Shown one piece after another: positions 1-12,200 of a stretch of DNA of 64,000 nt. The DNA comes from Schistocephalus solidus (taxonomy: Eukaryota; Platyhelminthes; Cestoda; Diphyllobothriidea; Diphyllobothriidae). Numbering within the stretch: position 1 is the first letter of the stretch; each line of letters starts with the position of its first letter. A program made the position numbers and the translations under genes. Below the pieces are notes generated by a model. That model made no database searches. It was not told where the DNA came from and was given only the letters and a program-made list of their open reading frames with translations. The stretch is taken from positions 23,134 through 87,133 of the forward strand of contig WEDG01000229.1 in assembly GCA_017591395.1 (NCBI GenBank), read 5' to 3'.

Positions 1-475
1 ACCTCATAGCTGCCTGTAACTCAAAAGAAAGATATCAAGATTAGACAACCATATTTCATAGAGTAATCAGCCCTGTCTCGTCACAAAATTTCTTGCACGC
101 CTTTGAACCTTTTCCAAGATACTGGTGTCCTCAGTGGTCCAGGATCTCCAAGCTTGGATAGCAAACTCCAGTTGCGGTCGCACAAAGGTTCGAAAGGCTT
201 CCGTGAAACTGCCGTCAGCAAATACAGAGAAATCTCTCTTGGCAAGATACAGAACAGACATCACAGACTTGTCTACCTTCGAACCATGCAGCGAGTGTTT
301 AAGCAAGATCGTGATCCACATTCCTAAACTCTTCTACGCGTCACTTCTTGCAGCGGTATATCATTCAGGTAGTAATCCATAGAATTCGGGGTGCTGGTTC
401 TGCTTCTGAGGCCACCGTTTTTTTACTTCGCACAGACAGAGCATTACAGCGGCTTAGACCTAGCAACGACCCACT
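1..475 (-). mobile_element. CR1-like LINE, 3' part of reverse transcriptase (family B)
   Basis: Read on the minus strand, this is the C-terminal part of a non-LTR reverse transcriptase. The clearest stretch (321 down to 67) contains FVRPQLEFAIQAWRSW followed by EKVQRRA, the usual thumb-region signature of CR1/jockey-type enzymes. It aligns through most of its length with the plus-strand copy at about 58870-59370, including the shared segment downstream where the cognate copy reads toward its end. The frame is broken upstream of codon 1 of the open stretch, and the element runs off the window edge, so its true 3' end is not seen. It is a dead fragment. The family assignment is inferred from residues, not from a database search. 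Confidence 0.8.
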
Positions 476-859
476 GGATTAATTAGTTCGATGCCAAGAA
501 AGCCCACTGAATTTTGACTTTGAATGCCAATGCTGGCCGAGCCCGTCCCGTTTGACTTCATCTGGTCCTATGGAAAAAGATTCGGTTAGCCCTGCGTGAG
601 TGCCATCTTCATGAATGAGCAGACACTTTAGATATGTTCTTCGACACCATAGAACGACTCCGATACCGCCATCATACACCAAAACGTAGCTCAGGGAATA
701 CACAAACAGCTTAAACAGGAAATGGTCAGATTTAGCCAAGGAGCCTGACGACTTATATATTAGTGACCGCATCTCACTATCGAGAATTAACTCCCCGTTT
801 ATCGTAATCCGAACATGTCACACCTCCGTCCGCGCGTCCTAGGCTCCAATATGGGATAT
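476..859. other. No recognised feature
   Basis: An open stretch of 97 codons exists on the minus strand (772-479), but I recognise nothing in it and codon content alone does not support a gene. It may be decayed 5' sequence of the flanking LINE. Confidence 0.4.
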
Positions 860-1115
860 TTGTTAACGGAGCTGTATGGTGAATTAGGCCATTATGGCCA
901 GGATTTCATACAAAAGAAGGTGAATGGCTCACATCGCACACACGTATGTGCCAGAGGTCATGTTAAGAAGGAGGTATTGCAGCAGGACCCGTAGACCACC
1001 AGTCAGCTACTCCACACAAACTGGCTGGTTTCGAGGTCTGCGTGCACTCGTCAGATGGCAACTTTCCAAGCCACGGCGCTTGGTGCACCGCGGCAGTATC
1101 ACGACCACCAACGGT
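860..1115 (-). mobile_element. RTE-like LINE 3'UTR fragment
   Basis: The reverse complement resembles 23897-24100. Shared pieces are the module around gccgtggcttggaaagttgcc, the phrase gtggagtagctgactggtggtc, and ctccttcttaac followed by gacctctggc. It therefore represents the half-unit (A/B) repeat that forms the 3'UTR of the RTE-like LINE at 22227-24701. Both ends are missing. The lower boundary is approximate because similarity fades below position 900. Confidence 0.7.
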
Positions 1116-3362
1116 GTCTAAGTAGCAGGCAGAGGTATCAGGTGTGTGCTCCAATGTCTCAGTAAAAATTTCCTTTACATCAGTCATCCCTGATTTCTGA
1201 TTTAGTGATCACGCCACGAAAAGTTGTGACCATAAGCACTCTGAATAAACAACCTAAAATACAACCTTTGGGGTCCTTACATGAAACTGCACATTGTTTG
1301 CAAAAACGACTAAACTCGGAAAGCGTACAGATTGTCAAAAACATCCCCACAGATACCCTTACACAGGTTTTTTTAAGTATTTTACCTCGTAAACAAGTTA
1401 TATAAGACCATATATAACAGGTAAATTAGCAGTAACATTACGCAACTGTTGGCACATGTACTGCTAAAAACCAAAATGTTGCCAGGGCTCGGAATAAACG
1501 TAAATTACAGCAGAAGACCACAAGACGTTTTCTCATTATAGCTTATGCAGAGCAGAATATCAAGGTGGCGCTACCTTCGGCAAAAAAAAACCGTGTCAGT
1601 TCGGCTGCTTTCTGAAATCTCAATACAGTGCTTTGTCTATCACATACAAAATGCCAAAATTTATAAAAGATTGCCAGTCGCACCAATGAATGTACCAAAG
1701 CTTTGAACTATTAATGAACAACTTTAAGCGAATGTAAAACATAAACGAAATATTAAAAGCAATATTATATTGTTATAAATGATATTTTTTAGAACAGTGG
1801 CAAATTCCGAAAACATATATAATCGCTGATACTGAGAAAACGTAAGTTTTAAACGAACCGAAAGCCCATTCGTGCAAAAAATAGAGCAAATATATCAGCG
1901 CAGGTAGAATCACGTGTGCAAGGACATTTTCCGGCGTAGATTACGCAAATAAATAAAAGGTTCAACTTTTTAGTTTTCGACACTTGGTAGTCCCAAGGTC
2001 CGTCATCATTTTTTCCTGAGATTGGTAACATACTGTATGGCAATGCCCTGACATCGGCGGCCAAACTCGCCATGCAAGGATTTGCTGCATTGGTGAATAG
2101 CGTCAGTCGTATAGTATGCATTTTTTGATCCTCTTTTCCATAAATTGTACAATTTGCGCTGGACCCTAAGGCCAGCGTGGTGTGTTCAGTTCAAATGAAA
2201 GCAGCCAATCATTTCGATAGGTAAGTTGGCGAAATGCGGTATGGCCGTTTGATGCAGCTACTCCCCTCTGAAACGAAAATCCTAGTCATCGCGTAGGCAC
2301 TGTGACCCCCGGTGATAATATCGCGGCAGCTTAAGTTATTCGGGAAGACCCTAGGCGCTACGAACTGCAGGACCAGTTCCCTTTGAAAAAAAGTGTGACG
2401 CCAGTTGAGAGGATAGTGTATTCTGTACAGAACTGTCAGAGGAGGAGTTTCAAATAGTTGGTAGCCGGACAACTGCACGGCCCGTAGCAGCGAGAACAGC
2501 GTTTCAAGTGCGAAACCGTGCGGAGTCATCACACGGTATCCAGCGCGGTCAGGTGCGCGTCCGCCTTGAAGATGATTGGCCAATTTGGACAACCGGGATT
2601 GGCGAGAACCAGACAGCCACCACTGAGCCCGTGCATGTAGTCCAAGAGGTTCAGCGTTGCAATATGTCACCTTCATAATCACCTCACGCTCCCCGCGACT
2701 TGGCCACGACCAATTAACGTGCGCTCTTAACGGGTTGGCTGCAGACGAGAGAGAGAGAGAGTGTGTACACGCGCTTGGGGACTGGAAGGATCAAATGTGA
2801 ACAGCGACTCACAATTGCAGCGCTTCCTGTGCGCTCTTGTGTCTCAGTTAAAGCTTGCTCGACCCAATCTGTCCTCTATGATTTCTGGTTTGGAAGCCTT
2901 CATGTTGAAGACCATGGGGACTCTCGCTTCTGCGCGCCTATCTCAACAAGGGCAAAGAACAAGCTGCAGACGAGCATTGGGGAATTGCAGTTGCGGTGTA
3001 AAATCTAGTATTTACCTTTCTTGTTGGTATGACTTTCAGTATAGTGGAGGGAAGGGTAATGACTCCTCTCCCATAATCAGAGGCCGCCGAAAAATCGACG
3101 CAGGTTTTACTTAACCACGCGCATTAGCACTTGTACGCGTGCATACAGAACGTCCTGCTATCGTCATGACCTGGAACACTTGCTGGAAATTTAAATAAGT
3201 GACATTAGGATGGTCGTCTCTGCAGTGGCACGGTGCGTGGCTTGGAGATTTCCAAAAATCACCTGGTTGTCGGGGCAGAGATTGGACAGTGTTCCAGAGT
3301 GAATAACATTTAAACGGTCGTCTTGCTAAAACTTTGGTGTGAGCGCATTGGGCTTCTTTTTG
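1116..3362. other. No recognised gene
   Basis: I see no gene here. The longest open stretch is 157 codons on the minus strand (2682-2209). It is rich in Leu and Arg, contains no motif I recognise and has no visible paralogue in the window, so I treat it as unsupported. A short (GA)n run lies at 2749-2761. AT-rich sequence dominates 1400-1850. Confidence 0.4.
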
Positions 3363-3590
3363 CGGAAATTTCGACCGACGATGCTCACCGCATAGCATGG
3401 TGGACACAGAGACGGTGGCTTGCGCGTGAATTATATTATAGTGGTAGTAGACTTACCCGGCATCTACCGTGCTCTTTCCTCCACACCCACCTGGACCTAG
3501 TGTCTAGATGGAGTGAAGCTGACCGGAGGTGGGATCGGGTGCCGGTATCTGGTGCGGCGTGAGCCTGCATCTAGTCGTGCCACCAAGTAC
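3363..3590 (-). mobile_element. RTE-like LINE 3' end
   Basis: The reverse complement matches the last 230 bases of the element at 22227-24701. Shared pieces are the agtctactaccact and aattcacgcgcaagc segments, then a diverged terminus ending near gtcggtcgaaatt. Orientation is minus, so the LINE 3' terminus is at about 3363. No coding sequence is present. Confidence 0.7.
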
Positions 3591-4224
3591 AAAATTTATT
3601 ATAGTTGTGAATTCACGATAATGCCTGTCCTTCCCTGGTCTGGTCTCGAAGTTGCTACAGCACATCTTCCACGTGGTCCGTTGTATAAGAGAATACTGCA
3701 AGTATAGAAACAACTTAGGCCCGGTAAACTGAGGAGACATTAGTTGGCCGTTGTGTGAGATCCTTTCTTGTAGTCAACCAGATACTGCAAGTAAACCTCA
3801 ATGAACAAAACCTCGAGACAAGGCAGACAGTGCGTCGCTGTACTGAGAAACAAAATATCTGAGAATGCTATGGTTGTGAATGTCCGTTCATGTGTGGCTG
3901 GTGTTTGAACGGAGGCTACCAAAAGGTGCCAGGACGCGGTCCCTCAAGTCTGACCAGGAACCACAACGAACAGACAAATGTTGCGGCTTTTTTGCCACCT
4001 CTCCCGCTTTTTGCTTCAGCCCTGACTGGAAAGTCACACTTGGCAAAAAACCAGCGATCACAACCAGTAAGACAGCTCAACTGCCGCAGAGCCTGCCCAA
4101 ATAAGTTCGGAGTTGGTGAGGAATATAAAGCACTATTGGAACGCTCACTGATAACGTTACGGGACACACGTCCCGTTGTGCATTGGAGCTCAATCATGAG
4201 CCTCACCAGTAGCCTTCTCAATAG
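3591..4224. other. No recognised feature
   Basis: Overlapping open stretches exist at 3890-4228 on both strands, but none matches a family I know. I see no repeat shared with the rest of the window. Confidence 0.35.
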
Positions 4225-4370
4225 ATAGTATCATAAGCAGAATAAAATAACCGACAAAGACAATGGAGACTGAAATAGTCATTTCTGGCTTATAAACCGT
4301 CATCAGCCAGTTATACCCAACCAAACCTGTTGCTGCATCTGAGGATCGAACTCGGGAATTGTTGGTTAAA
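4225..4370 (-). repeat. tRNA-derived SINE (family 2), minus copy
   Basis: The reverse complement contains a B-box-like gagttcgatcct, then tataactggctgatgacg, ttataagccagaaat and ctccattgtctttgtcggt. The same order of blocks recurs at 4866-5008 and 18405-18566. The B box and short length suggest a SINE transcribed by RNA polymerase III. Only part of the tRNA-like head is present in this copy. Confidence 0.65.
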
Positions 4371-4383
4371 ATTTCAAACCTTA

Positions 4384-4450
4384 ATGGCTGATGACGACTA
4401 ATAAGCCACAAACGGCCATTCCAAACTCTCTTGTCTTTGTCAGTAATACC
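4384..4450 (+). repeat. SINE family 2, 3' fragment in inverted orientation
   Basis: The blocks ggctgatgacgactaataag, ggccattccaaactctc and ttgtctttgtcagtaat repeat the 3' half of the SINE just upstream, but in the opposite orientation. The two copies are separated by about 14 bases and could fold into a hairpin. Confidence 0.6.
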
Positions 4451-4865
4451 ATTCTATGTTGCTACAATACCTTACAATGATTCGGCCTCCTGTTTTCGAC
4501 TAAAAGTTGAACTGTTGGTTTGCATAAGTTTAATTTTTTGCATGAGAGAATAAAAAGCGATAATTTTTTTACACCGAGCTAGGTTTTATCACAGAGTGGT
4601 TAACTATAAAAGCAAGTTTTGTGGATGTTCAAAATATGCTTGTCCCATGATTACAAAACACCCAATCTACCAGCCTTCCTTCGAATGTGGGCTGGAAATG
4701 TGACAAAGCTTAAAATTTGGGTTGTGTTCAGGTTGTCGTCGTCGGCCAATAGGTTGTAGTTGGTTGTCTTCAATGACCAATAAAATTAAAGAGCCCGATG
4801 CGCAATGCTTACATATCGATTTTTTTCCAAGTAGTCTAACTGCAGTTATCATTTGCTTTCTACAA

Positions 4866-5008
4866 ATAGTTAGAGGGTTGGACTTTTGATCAACAGGTCG
4901 TGGTTCGAGCCTTGGGTGGGGCACAATCTGTTGTTGGATATGACTGGTTGATGAGCCACCATTGGGCATTCCACTCTCCGTTGTCTTTCTCGAAATTGTT
5001 AATCTGCC
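4866..5008 (+). repeat. tRNA-derived SINE (family 2), plus copy
   Basis: This copy preserves a tRNA-like head. GTTAGAGGGTTGGA is followed by an anticodon-like loop CTTTTGATC and the B box GTGGTTCGAGCC. After it come the family blocks gactggttgatgagc, gggcattccactctcc and ttgtctttct. The anticodon stem is imperfect and the element is not a functional tRNA. Its 3' end passes directly into the long TAC microsatellite. Confidence 0.7.
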
Positions 5009-5009
5009 T

Positions 5010-5093
<84 letters not shown>

Positions 5094-5151
5094 ATAATAA
5101 TAATAATAATAATAATACTAATAATACTTCTACTACTACTCCTACTACTAA
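5009..5151. repeat. (TAC)n and (TAA)n microsatellite
   Basis: About 28 perfect TAC units run to 5092. They are followed by about 8 TAA units to 5117 and then by imperfect TAC/TAA. Open stretches of poly-Tyr, poly-Leu or poly-Val across this tract are artefacts of the repeat. Confidence 0.98.
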
Positions 5152-5662
5152 ACCGCTATGCGTCTGCTGGCGGGGTTCGAGAATGAGCCTCAAGGTAGAA
5201 CGGGACGAAAGAGGTTCGTTAACGATCGATGAGTTTTTATCAACGAATGTCTTCTACGAATGCCACAAGGAGTGCACCTGATGGATTCTGGGCGAGGCGA
5301 GATTTCGATGTTGTGTGCAACCGATGTTTGTAGAGAAGTCGGATGACGCCAGAAGATCGAAAACCAGGGTAAATAACCGTATTGTAAATCTTAAAGTGAA
5401 CCGGGAGGAGAATATATGCCCTTTGGACGAAAATTCTGACATTAAGCGTGAGGCATTTGCTAGAAGTCAGTGACGTAAACAGCACCGAGCAGGAGTGGGC
5501 ACTGGTGTTTTCAAAGATAACAATTTATTTACATATTCTCAGTATTATAAAGAGTCCATTCCTACCCGCTTATCGTCGACGAATTACCATAAGAAAGTAC
5601 GAATACGTAGGGCTGAAGAGCACCTCACCAGGACGATTCGGTGGCCCCATGTGGTGTTCTCT
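5152..5662. other. No recognised feature
   Basis: Unique-looking sequence between two microsatellites. I see no motif or repeat match. Confidence 0.35.
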
Positions 5663-5812
5663 GAGGAGGAGGAGGAGGAGGAGGAGGAGGAGGAGGAGGA
5701 GGAGGAGGAGGAGGAGGAGGAGGAGGAGGAGGAGGAGGAGGAGGAGGAGGATGAGGATGAGGAGGAGGAGGAGGTGGAGGAGGAGGAGGAGCAGGAGGAG
5801 AAGGGGGAGGAG
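5663..5812. repeat. (GGA)n purine microsatellite
   Basis: About 150 bases of GGA/GAG on the plus strand, perfect to about 5750 and then interrupted by GAT, GTG, GCA and AAG. One strand is pure purine, which favours triplex (H-DNA) formation. Long Glu, Arg or Pro runs predicted here are repeat artefacts. Confidence 0.97.
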
Positions 5813-7544
5813 ACATTTAATTTGAATGGTCCGGACGGTTGGGACTATTTTTGGGAGAACTTGCGCAATGAGCCAGACACATGCAGTAGTAGATCGTGTG
5901 GAGTGTCCATGTGGTCGTCTTGGGATTTTCTTTTATGCGCAAGAAGTTGGAATCGATATTTTTGCAGGCTATGTCTAGGACTGGGAGGGTAGGGAATGAC
6001 ATCAACTCATGGCCACCTCTAAGTCTCTTTTTTAAAATAAATTAGGATGCATTGCCGTTGCTATCCAAGCGAGTGTATTGTAACAGTCCGCCTTGTTACT
6101 TAAAGTATAAAATAGAAGAAGCCAGTTTGTCAATGTGGGGGGGGGCTTTTAATGAAACATAACTTCAGAATGTGATCGATAGTATGTCTACTTGAAGGTC
6201 AGCTATTCCTTTAACTTTGAGCACCCGTCGTTGTCCACTATTATATTAAAATAACTGCGATAAAACGTGTTCGCACGTAAATGATTGCAACTTTCGACTC
6301 CCGCGCAAAAAACAGATCAATCTACTCAAAACCAAGAAAGTTTCAGTTAGAAGTGGTCTTTCGAGTGTGTGATAGAGCATATGACGAGCAGTGCTAAAGG
6401 TACCAAAGAGGGTGAAACCAGTCAATTTATTTGTACATTCAGAAAATAGAAGTTGAGAAGATGAAGTTGACTGGATAGACATTCCACAAATGCCCGACGG
6501 TGATTCCTGACCGAGACGAGTAAATATAGTTAGTCTGAAGCCGCACTAAAGGCCCACTAATGAATAAGCATCTAGTGCTCCTGCGCTCTATGCCGAAATT
6601 CTTAACTCAGTCTTCAAACTGCAAACGGAGAAGATTGCGTGAGTCTGGTCCCGTGCAAGTCTTCCTTGCTATAATTCTTTGCAGGCTTACATCATCCACA
6701 CTACGAGACGAGCCTTGCCGGAAACGACTGCCGATTAAATACGACTCTCTAGCCTGGTGCTAGAGACCGCCACATATCAAAAGTCTTGATAGACCCAAGT
6801 AGCCGGTTTTCAGTAGTTATAACATATGGTAGGAAGGATGAGATGAGGTCTAATAATCCAGAATTCTTTCGATGTTTGGAGCATTTCTCAGCAGAACATA
6901 CGACTTGGTCGTTTATCGACCCCTAAACGCCAAGGGTAGGTCAGTTAGGCTAGGCACTCAGAGCGACTGACAGTCCCCTCTGACATAAAGGGTATAGCAT
7001 TCGAAATAAAAGTTCCGTCACCTCGAACGCAAATCCCAGGACCCGAGTTGTGATCTGGATGTTTTTTCAGAGACCAGCCTTCCGTGGTGAACACGTCCTG
7101 GCACGAAGCTTCTTCGAAAACCTTCCACCTTATGTTAAATGGCCGTCGACATGAAAAGATAGTGTCCCAAACGGCCCAAGAAATAATGAAATCTGACCTT
7201 TACGAAAGGCCCTTACTGCTCACGTTCATAATATATTCTACCGGTAATCGTCTCCTAAATTGTTTTTTTAATAGAGCGCTGGCTTTATCTGCGCAGAAAC
7301 ATTATTTTTTTACAGTTTGTCTTCTATCTGGCGTTGCCTTTCTTGCATATTTGCCCTCTGCGCACGAGCCAGTGATTGTTATGGGCCCACCATTACAATG
7401 GTTTAAGTCTTTTGCACATGTAGGTGCTAGCTACCCGCCCTGCCCACACACAAGCACCTCCATGGAAACCTGCGTAAACCATTCCAGACCAAAACCCATC
7501 ACCCCACCAGCTCATACATGAAGCCGCCCAACATAACCTACTAT
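5813..7544. other. No recognised gene
   Basis: A plus-strand open stretch of 145 codons (7084-7521) has no family resemblance I can name. A G run lies at 6136-6145. The rest looks like intergenic or decayed repeat DNA. Confidence 0.35.
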
Positions 7545-7900
7545 CAGTTCGACGGTTGAAATCCGCCGATGTCCACCGTATGCTACACAAAGGGTGGTGT
7601 ACGAACGGTGACTAATATGAAAATTATTTTTAAGTGATACTTGACTTTTACCGCATGTACCACACCCTCTCTTCCCTTACCCACCTGTGCCCGGGGTCAA
7701 ATGATTCAAGGAGACTGGAGACGGGTTCGGACGCAGATGAATCATATCCCACGAAGTGGTCGGGTTCGGCATGAGCCGGCACCTACGCATGCGCATGTTC
7801 GGCACGCCCCCTCATGTCCGGTATTGATTATGGGACCTCATCCCAAATAATAACGCCTGTCGTACCCTGATTTGGCCCCCGTGTTGATCCAACGCCTCAA
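7545..7900 (-). mobile_element. RTE-like LINE 3' end, diverged
   Basis: The terminus cagttcgacggttg at 7548, followed by tccaccgtatgctacac and the segment aattatttttaagtgatact, is the reverse complement of the 3' end at about 45400-45550. Farther in, ccacctgtgcccggggt and the piece ccctgatttggcc also match that subfamily; the latter corresponds to ggccaaatcaggg at 45330. It is 5' truncated, and similarity beyond 7770 is patchy. Confidence 0.7.
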
Positions 7901-7984
7901 CCACGCAGCCTGTTTAGGGGACACATATCATGCACCATAGGCATGAAATACACACTTCGCGTGAGTAGGAAGCGTGCTATTGGA

Positions 7985-8177
7985 CACCTGGTGAAAATCG
8001 TATGAGGGCCAGGTCGTGCGTGGCACGCGTAGACGAGATATCTAGCCTTGCCAGCATGAGATGCTATGCGAGTGTATCGTCACTGGATTAATTCGCGCGC
8101 AAATCACAGGCCTTTTGCCGGCCATGTTGTGAGGCACGCGGCGGACACCATCCTTCGCGACAGTCGAACCACCATTT
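7985..8177 (+). mobile_element. RTE-like LINE 3' end, internally deleted
   Basis: The block gagggccaggtcgtgcgtgg matches half-unit A of the LINE 3'UTR. It is joined by a deletion to aattcgcgcgcaaatcac and the terminus gacagtcgaaccaccattt. The copy faces the minus-strand copy at 7545-7900, so the two form an inverted pair. Confidence 0.6.
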
Positions 8178-9272
8178 AACTGTATTTTATTCCTAGAAGC
8201 AAATGTTCGTCCATATGTAGCCTGCGCTCTCCATATGTAAACAACAAAAGCCCACAAGTCCAGACCAGGATAAAGCAGATAATGATAACTCCAGTCTCGG
8301 CCTCTCAGTGCACTGATAACCTAGTCTGCCGAGTGTTCTCACGATGATCTCTCATTCCCCCCCGAAAGAAATGAGGCGATATCAGCTTTCTCTTTAGAAT
8401 GACTCAACGCTTCGCTGTTTTACTGAAAGTTTTCTCGGAACTGCACAGCGGAAGCCATCTTCGCAACCCAATGCACAAAGGCGAATGCATACAGTTCAAG
8501 CCGAAAGCGACTACATAGAAACCTAATCAGAATGCTGTAACTTCACAGCGGCATATGCATACGAGAGGCCTGGTCTGAACATGCGCAACATAACGCGTGC
8601 GAATCACTACCAAACCATGTGCGACCTACAATCTGGATTCCGAGCGAGTACCACCCGTTTAGCGCAAACGCGTACAAAATCTACTCGGCACTTCCCCGGC
8701 CCGTTAGTGACGACTTTAAGGTTTCAATTCACACCACGTGGGCTCCTGATATACTTCCATACCAGTAACCCCCTACAGAAAATCCCATTTGAACAACAGT
8801 GAGGGTGGGACGTACTGGGAGCAGTTCCGAAGACAAATGTTTTCGGAAACCAACAGTGAGCTCAGGAGTAGCTGTAGTCCACGGCACGGAGGACAGAAAA
8901 CCAACTTTCCGAAGTAATTTACTAGTAAAATCGCTCTGGACGAGACCAAATGAGCAGTCTACTTGGGCAGTTAATGAGAATTGTTCCACAGGGGGTCTAA
9001 CCGTTAAGGCAGACCATTTCACAGATTGCTTAACGAAGACGCCCGAGAACCTTAGATAATTTAACTAGTTTGAACTGACTTTCTCCACGAAAATAGGATG
9101 ACGAGGTTTGCAATGACAGGAATGTCCACACAAGGGCGGAGAGTTCGCTTGTCAAACGTATTGGCTTCCTCGAGCTGCCCAAAAAATAATTTGCGAAAAC
9201 ATTGCACAGGAGATGTTTATGTAAGAGAACAAATAATGCCCGAATAGAGCATAAAAATGCAATGGATCAGAT
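8178..9272. other. 3' flank of CCT2; no recognised gene
   Basis: The part next to 9272 should hold the CCT2 3'UTR. No perfect AATAAA is seen on the minus strand close to the stop; a CATAAA-like variant occurs about 55 bases downstream. The overlapping open stretches at 8729-9059 are not recognisable. Confidence 0.4.
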
Positions 9273-12200
9273 TCACGCGCGTCCTTGACGCTTGCGAGGA
9301 GCAGCCCGCATTATGTTGTCCACGCGAATAATCATTTCAGCTGCTTCAGATGCCGAGAGAATCATCTGTCGCTTTACGTTGTAGGCCTCGACAATTCCCA
9401 GTTTCTCAACGTCGGTCACAATGCCCTGTTCCATGTCTACAAAAAATTTAAGTTCAAACACGTGACATTTATGATAGGGATGCTGAGTGCATGTAGAAAA
9501 GTGCTAACACACAACGAGAACCTAACCTTTCTTGAAACAAAAATCGACCATTTTGGGAAAACAGCACACTCAAGAAGCTGGAAAAGTAGACAAAAAACCC
9601 CACCTACGAAAGTTCAGAGGTAAGCGTATAGTAAACAGACGCAGTTAATAAATTGATCCAAAGTTTGATCTATCCTTAGAGGTGTCAAAAGATGCCATGA
9701 GAATCAGGCGAAAAAATAAAAAGGATAGCGTGCAATTCGTAATCCAACATCCCGCCTGGTGTCTGACTTGAATGGTGGAGTAAGACCTCAAATTCATTGC
9801 AATTCTAAATTTACATTTTGAATGAAGTATAAGCATGGAGCCTAACGGTAGCAAGACTGAAAATAATGTGACGCAGTTATGAATGCAGGGTAAATATGTG
9901 CATCGGGGATTAACTGAACTAATTAGCACGATAAATCGGGTAAATTTTACAACGTTAACGACGTACCCAGTCCCATGTTTTTCTGGCCTAAGGCGTGCGC
10001 AGCTCGAAGTTGAGCAACCAATTCGGCGCTGTCAAAACCCCCGTTGTCTGCGATGATCCCAGGCAGACGACGAAGGGCAGTTGCGAACGCCTCCATAGCA
10101 ATTGCTATTTTACCAGGGGTCTCTGCCGCCTTCTTAGCGACTGCATTAGCCATGAGCATTTCCGAAGCACCGCCACCCAGCACCGTTTTCGGATCCTTTA
10201 CAGTTTGTGCCAGTACACAGAGAGCATCGTGAAGGGAACGTTCAGCCTCAGCAAGGATAGAGTTGGTGGCACCACGCAGCACAATGGTGCAGGCCTCGCC
10301 AAGGGCGACACCAGAGAACTTGAGAAGACGGTCTTCACCAATAGTAGTCTGTGAAAAAAAAAATAACGAGCGAAGTTGACAGAATCTTACAAAATATTAA
10401 AGTATAATCATCAAAGATCGATTTTGGGGACATTTACTGCCAGGCCAGGGAAGCTCAAAGTGGGCATGTAAGGGCGTTAAGAAAAGTAAAATTAGCCCTA
10501 TGGATCACTTTCGAAGTTCGAGTAAACTTGAGAACCTAGTTTCACTCTGATCGTGATGAAAGGATTTTAAATAATGAATTCAAAAGGTAAGTTATGACTG
10601 AGCATGTAAACATTACGTGATAAATACGAACCATTCGCACAAAAATGAATGATGAGAAATACCTCTTCAATGAGGTCGCAATGACCCAACTTGGCGGTTT
10701 CCGGTGTATCAAAGGTCGACACAATTTCGCCCCCGGTCACAAGCGCTAATCGCTCAACTCCCTCGAAGTCGGCATGCTCAATAGCCATCACGTTGGCATC
10801 AGCGAAAAGTTGTTCCGGGTAGTTGTAGATAAGTTGTCTAGGGGTATAAAATATATGGTTAAGTCTCCGGGGCATGTAACCAAAGATGAAAAATGAACAG
10901 CAAACCAGGACTGTCGAAGGTAGTAAGTCCAATGCCTGGTACAAAGGTAAAAGTGGCAAACTAACCGGTTAATGAAGACATTACACCCATGCTTCAGAAT
11001 CTTCTCAACTTTTTCTTTCATCTTTTCCCTTTCAGCCAGTTCCAGCTCAGCGACCTTAGAAATAGCGTCGACACGAATTTTGCTTCCGAAAATCTTGATT
11101 TTGTCCGAGTCCATAGGTGTATTTGCGATGAGTATTTTCGCATTCTCGATGCGCTTCGGTTGATTTACTCCTACCTTCTTGTCTAAAAGAAATCCTTCGT
11201 CCAGATAAGAATCAGAAAGAGTCCCGCCCAATTTTTGTAGGATCTAAAAAGCGAAATTCCCAGTAAAACTGTTGAGAGCGTAGTACAATAAAATAGCTTG
11301 TGGAAAATTAAACGAAAATACCAACAGTTGCTGTTTTGCATTATGAGCGAAGAATTGTTCCCATTTGTAAACCCTTCTATCGCCTTAGCCGTGTGCGCAT
11401 TCCTACCTGTAAACCCTCAGTACTTGGCCAGGTCTGTGACCCATGTTAATTTATTACGTCACTGAATGGGTTGTTATTCTTCAAGATTCTGCCAGCGTGA
11501 AAATTGCATCTGGTTGTCAGCTAACCACCCTAGACTACGATGGTGAAAGGGATGTAGTCATGTAGAGGCTGTCAGTCCTGTGAAGATGAGGACCTCGGTA
11601 TGAACCTCACTTCCTCTACGTTCTCCCACGAACTAGCGGTCTGTACGAACCTTTACGACGACTAAATACGAGGTCTGGCCGTCTTGCTGACCAGTAAAAG
11701 GCATTCCTTATGATAAACGGACGACAGCTTGAAAAAATTAGTTTACATTCAGGCTTGCGTATCCATAATTGATTGGCTCGTACCCCCTGTAAGTGTAGCT
11801 TTTTCGGTTGTTGCTACTATCACTGACGATACTCTTGTGCGAGTTCGGAAGCTCAGAATAATTAACAAACTTTTCCGGTGCTCGACCAGTCTTCTGTACT
11901 CATTGTTCGAAATATTAGCGAAAATAAGGCAATGTCGTTACCTGCAGCAGCGCTGCTCGCTAGGCTCTAGTTAGTCTCCAAATGTGCCTACGGACCCATC
12001 ACAACACTTGCTAATAAATGTTGGAGCAACCAACTGCACTGGTTGAACAGATCCAATATTCCACTGTATCGCGATACATTGCGGACAATGTTCAGCAATT
12101 GTCAAATACGTCATTCGAATTGTTGCCGAAGTGGAACTCCAGTACTAAACACTAAGAACTATAGGTTCAGCATCCTTCCAGACCGTGAATTAAAGATTGT

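Noticed and set aside
4900..5193. Long poly-Tyr, poly-Leu and poly-Val open frames
   Set aside because: They are translations of the TAC/TAA microsatellite in different frames.
5448..5992. Frames of 125 and 165 codons with long Arg or Glu runs
   Set aside because: The open length comes from the GGA microsatellite; flanking residues show no conserved domain.
10788..11231. 147-codon frame taken as one protein
   Set aside because: It merges CCT2 exon 11243-10966 with intron sequence; the splice donor at 10965 and the next acceptor at 10838 define the real exons.
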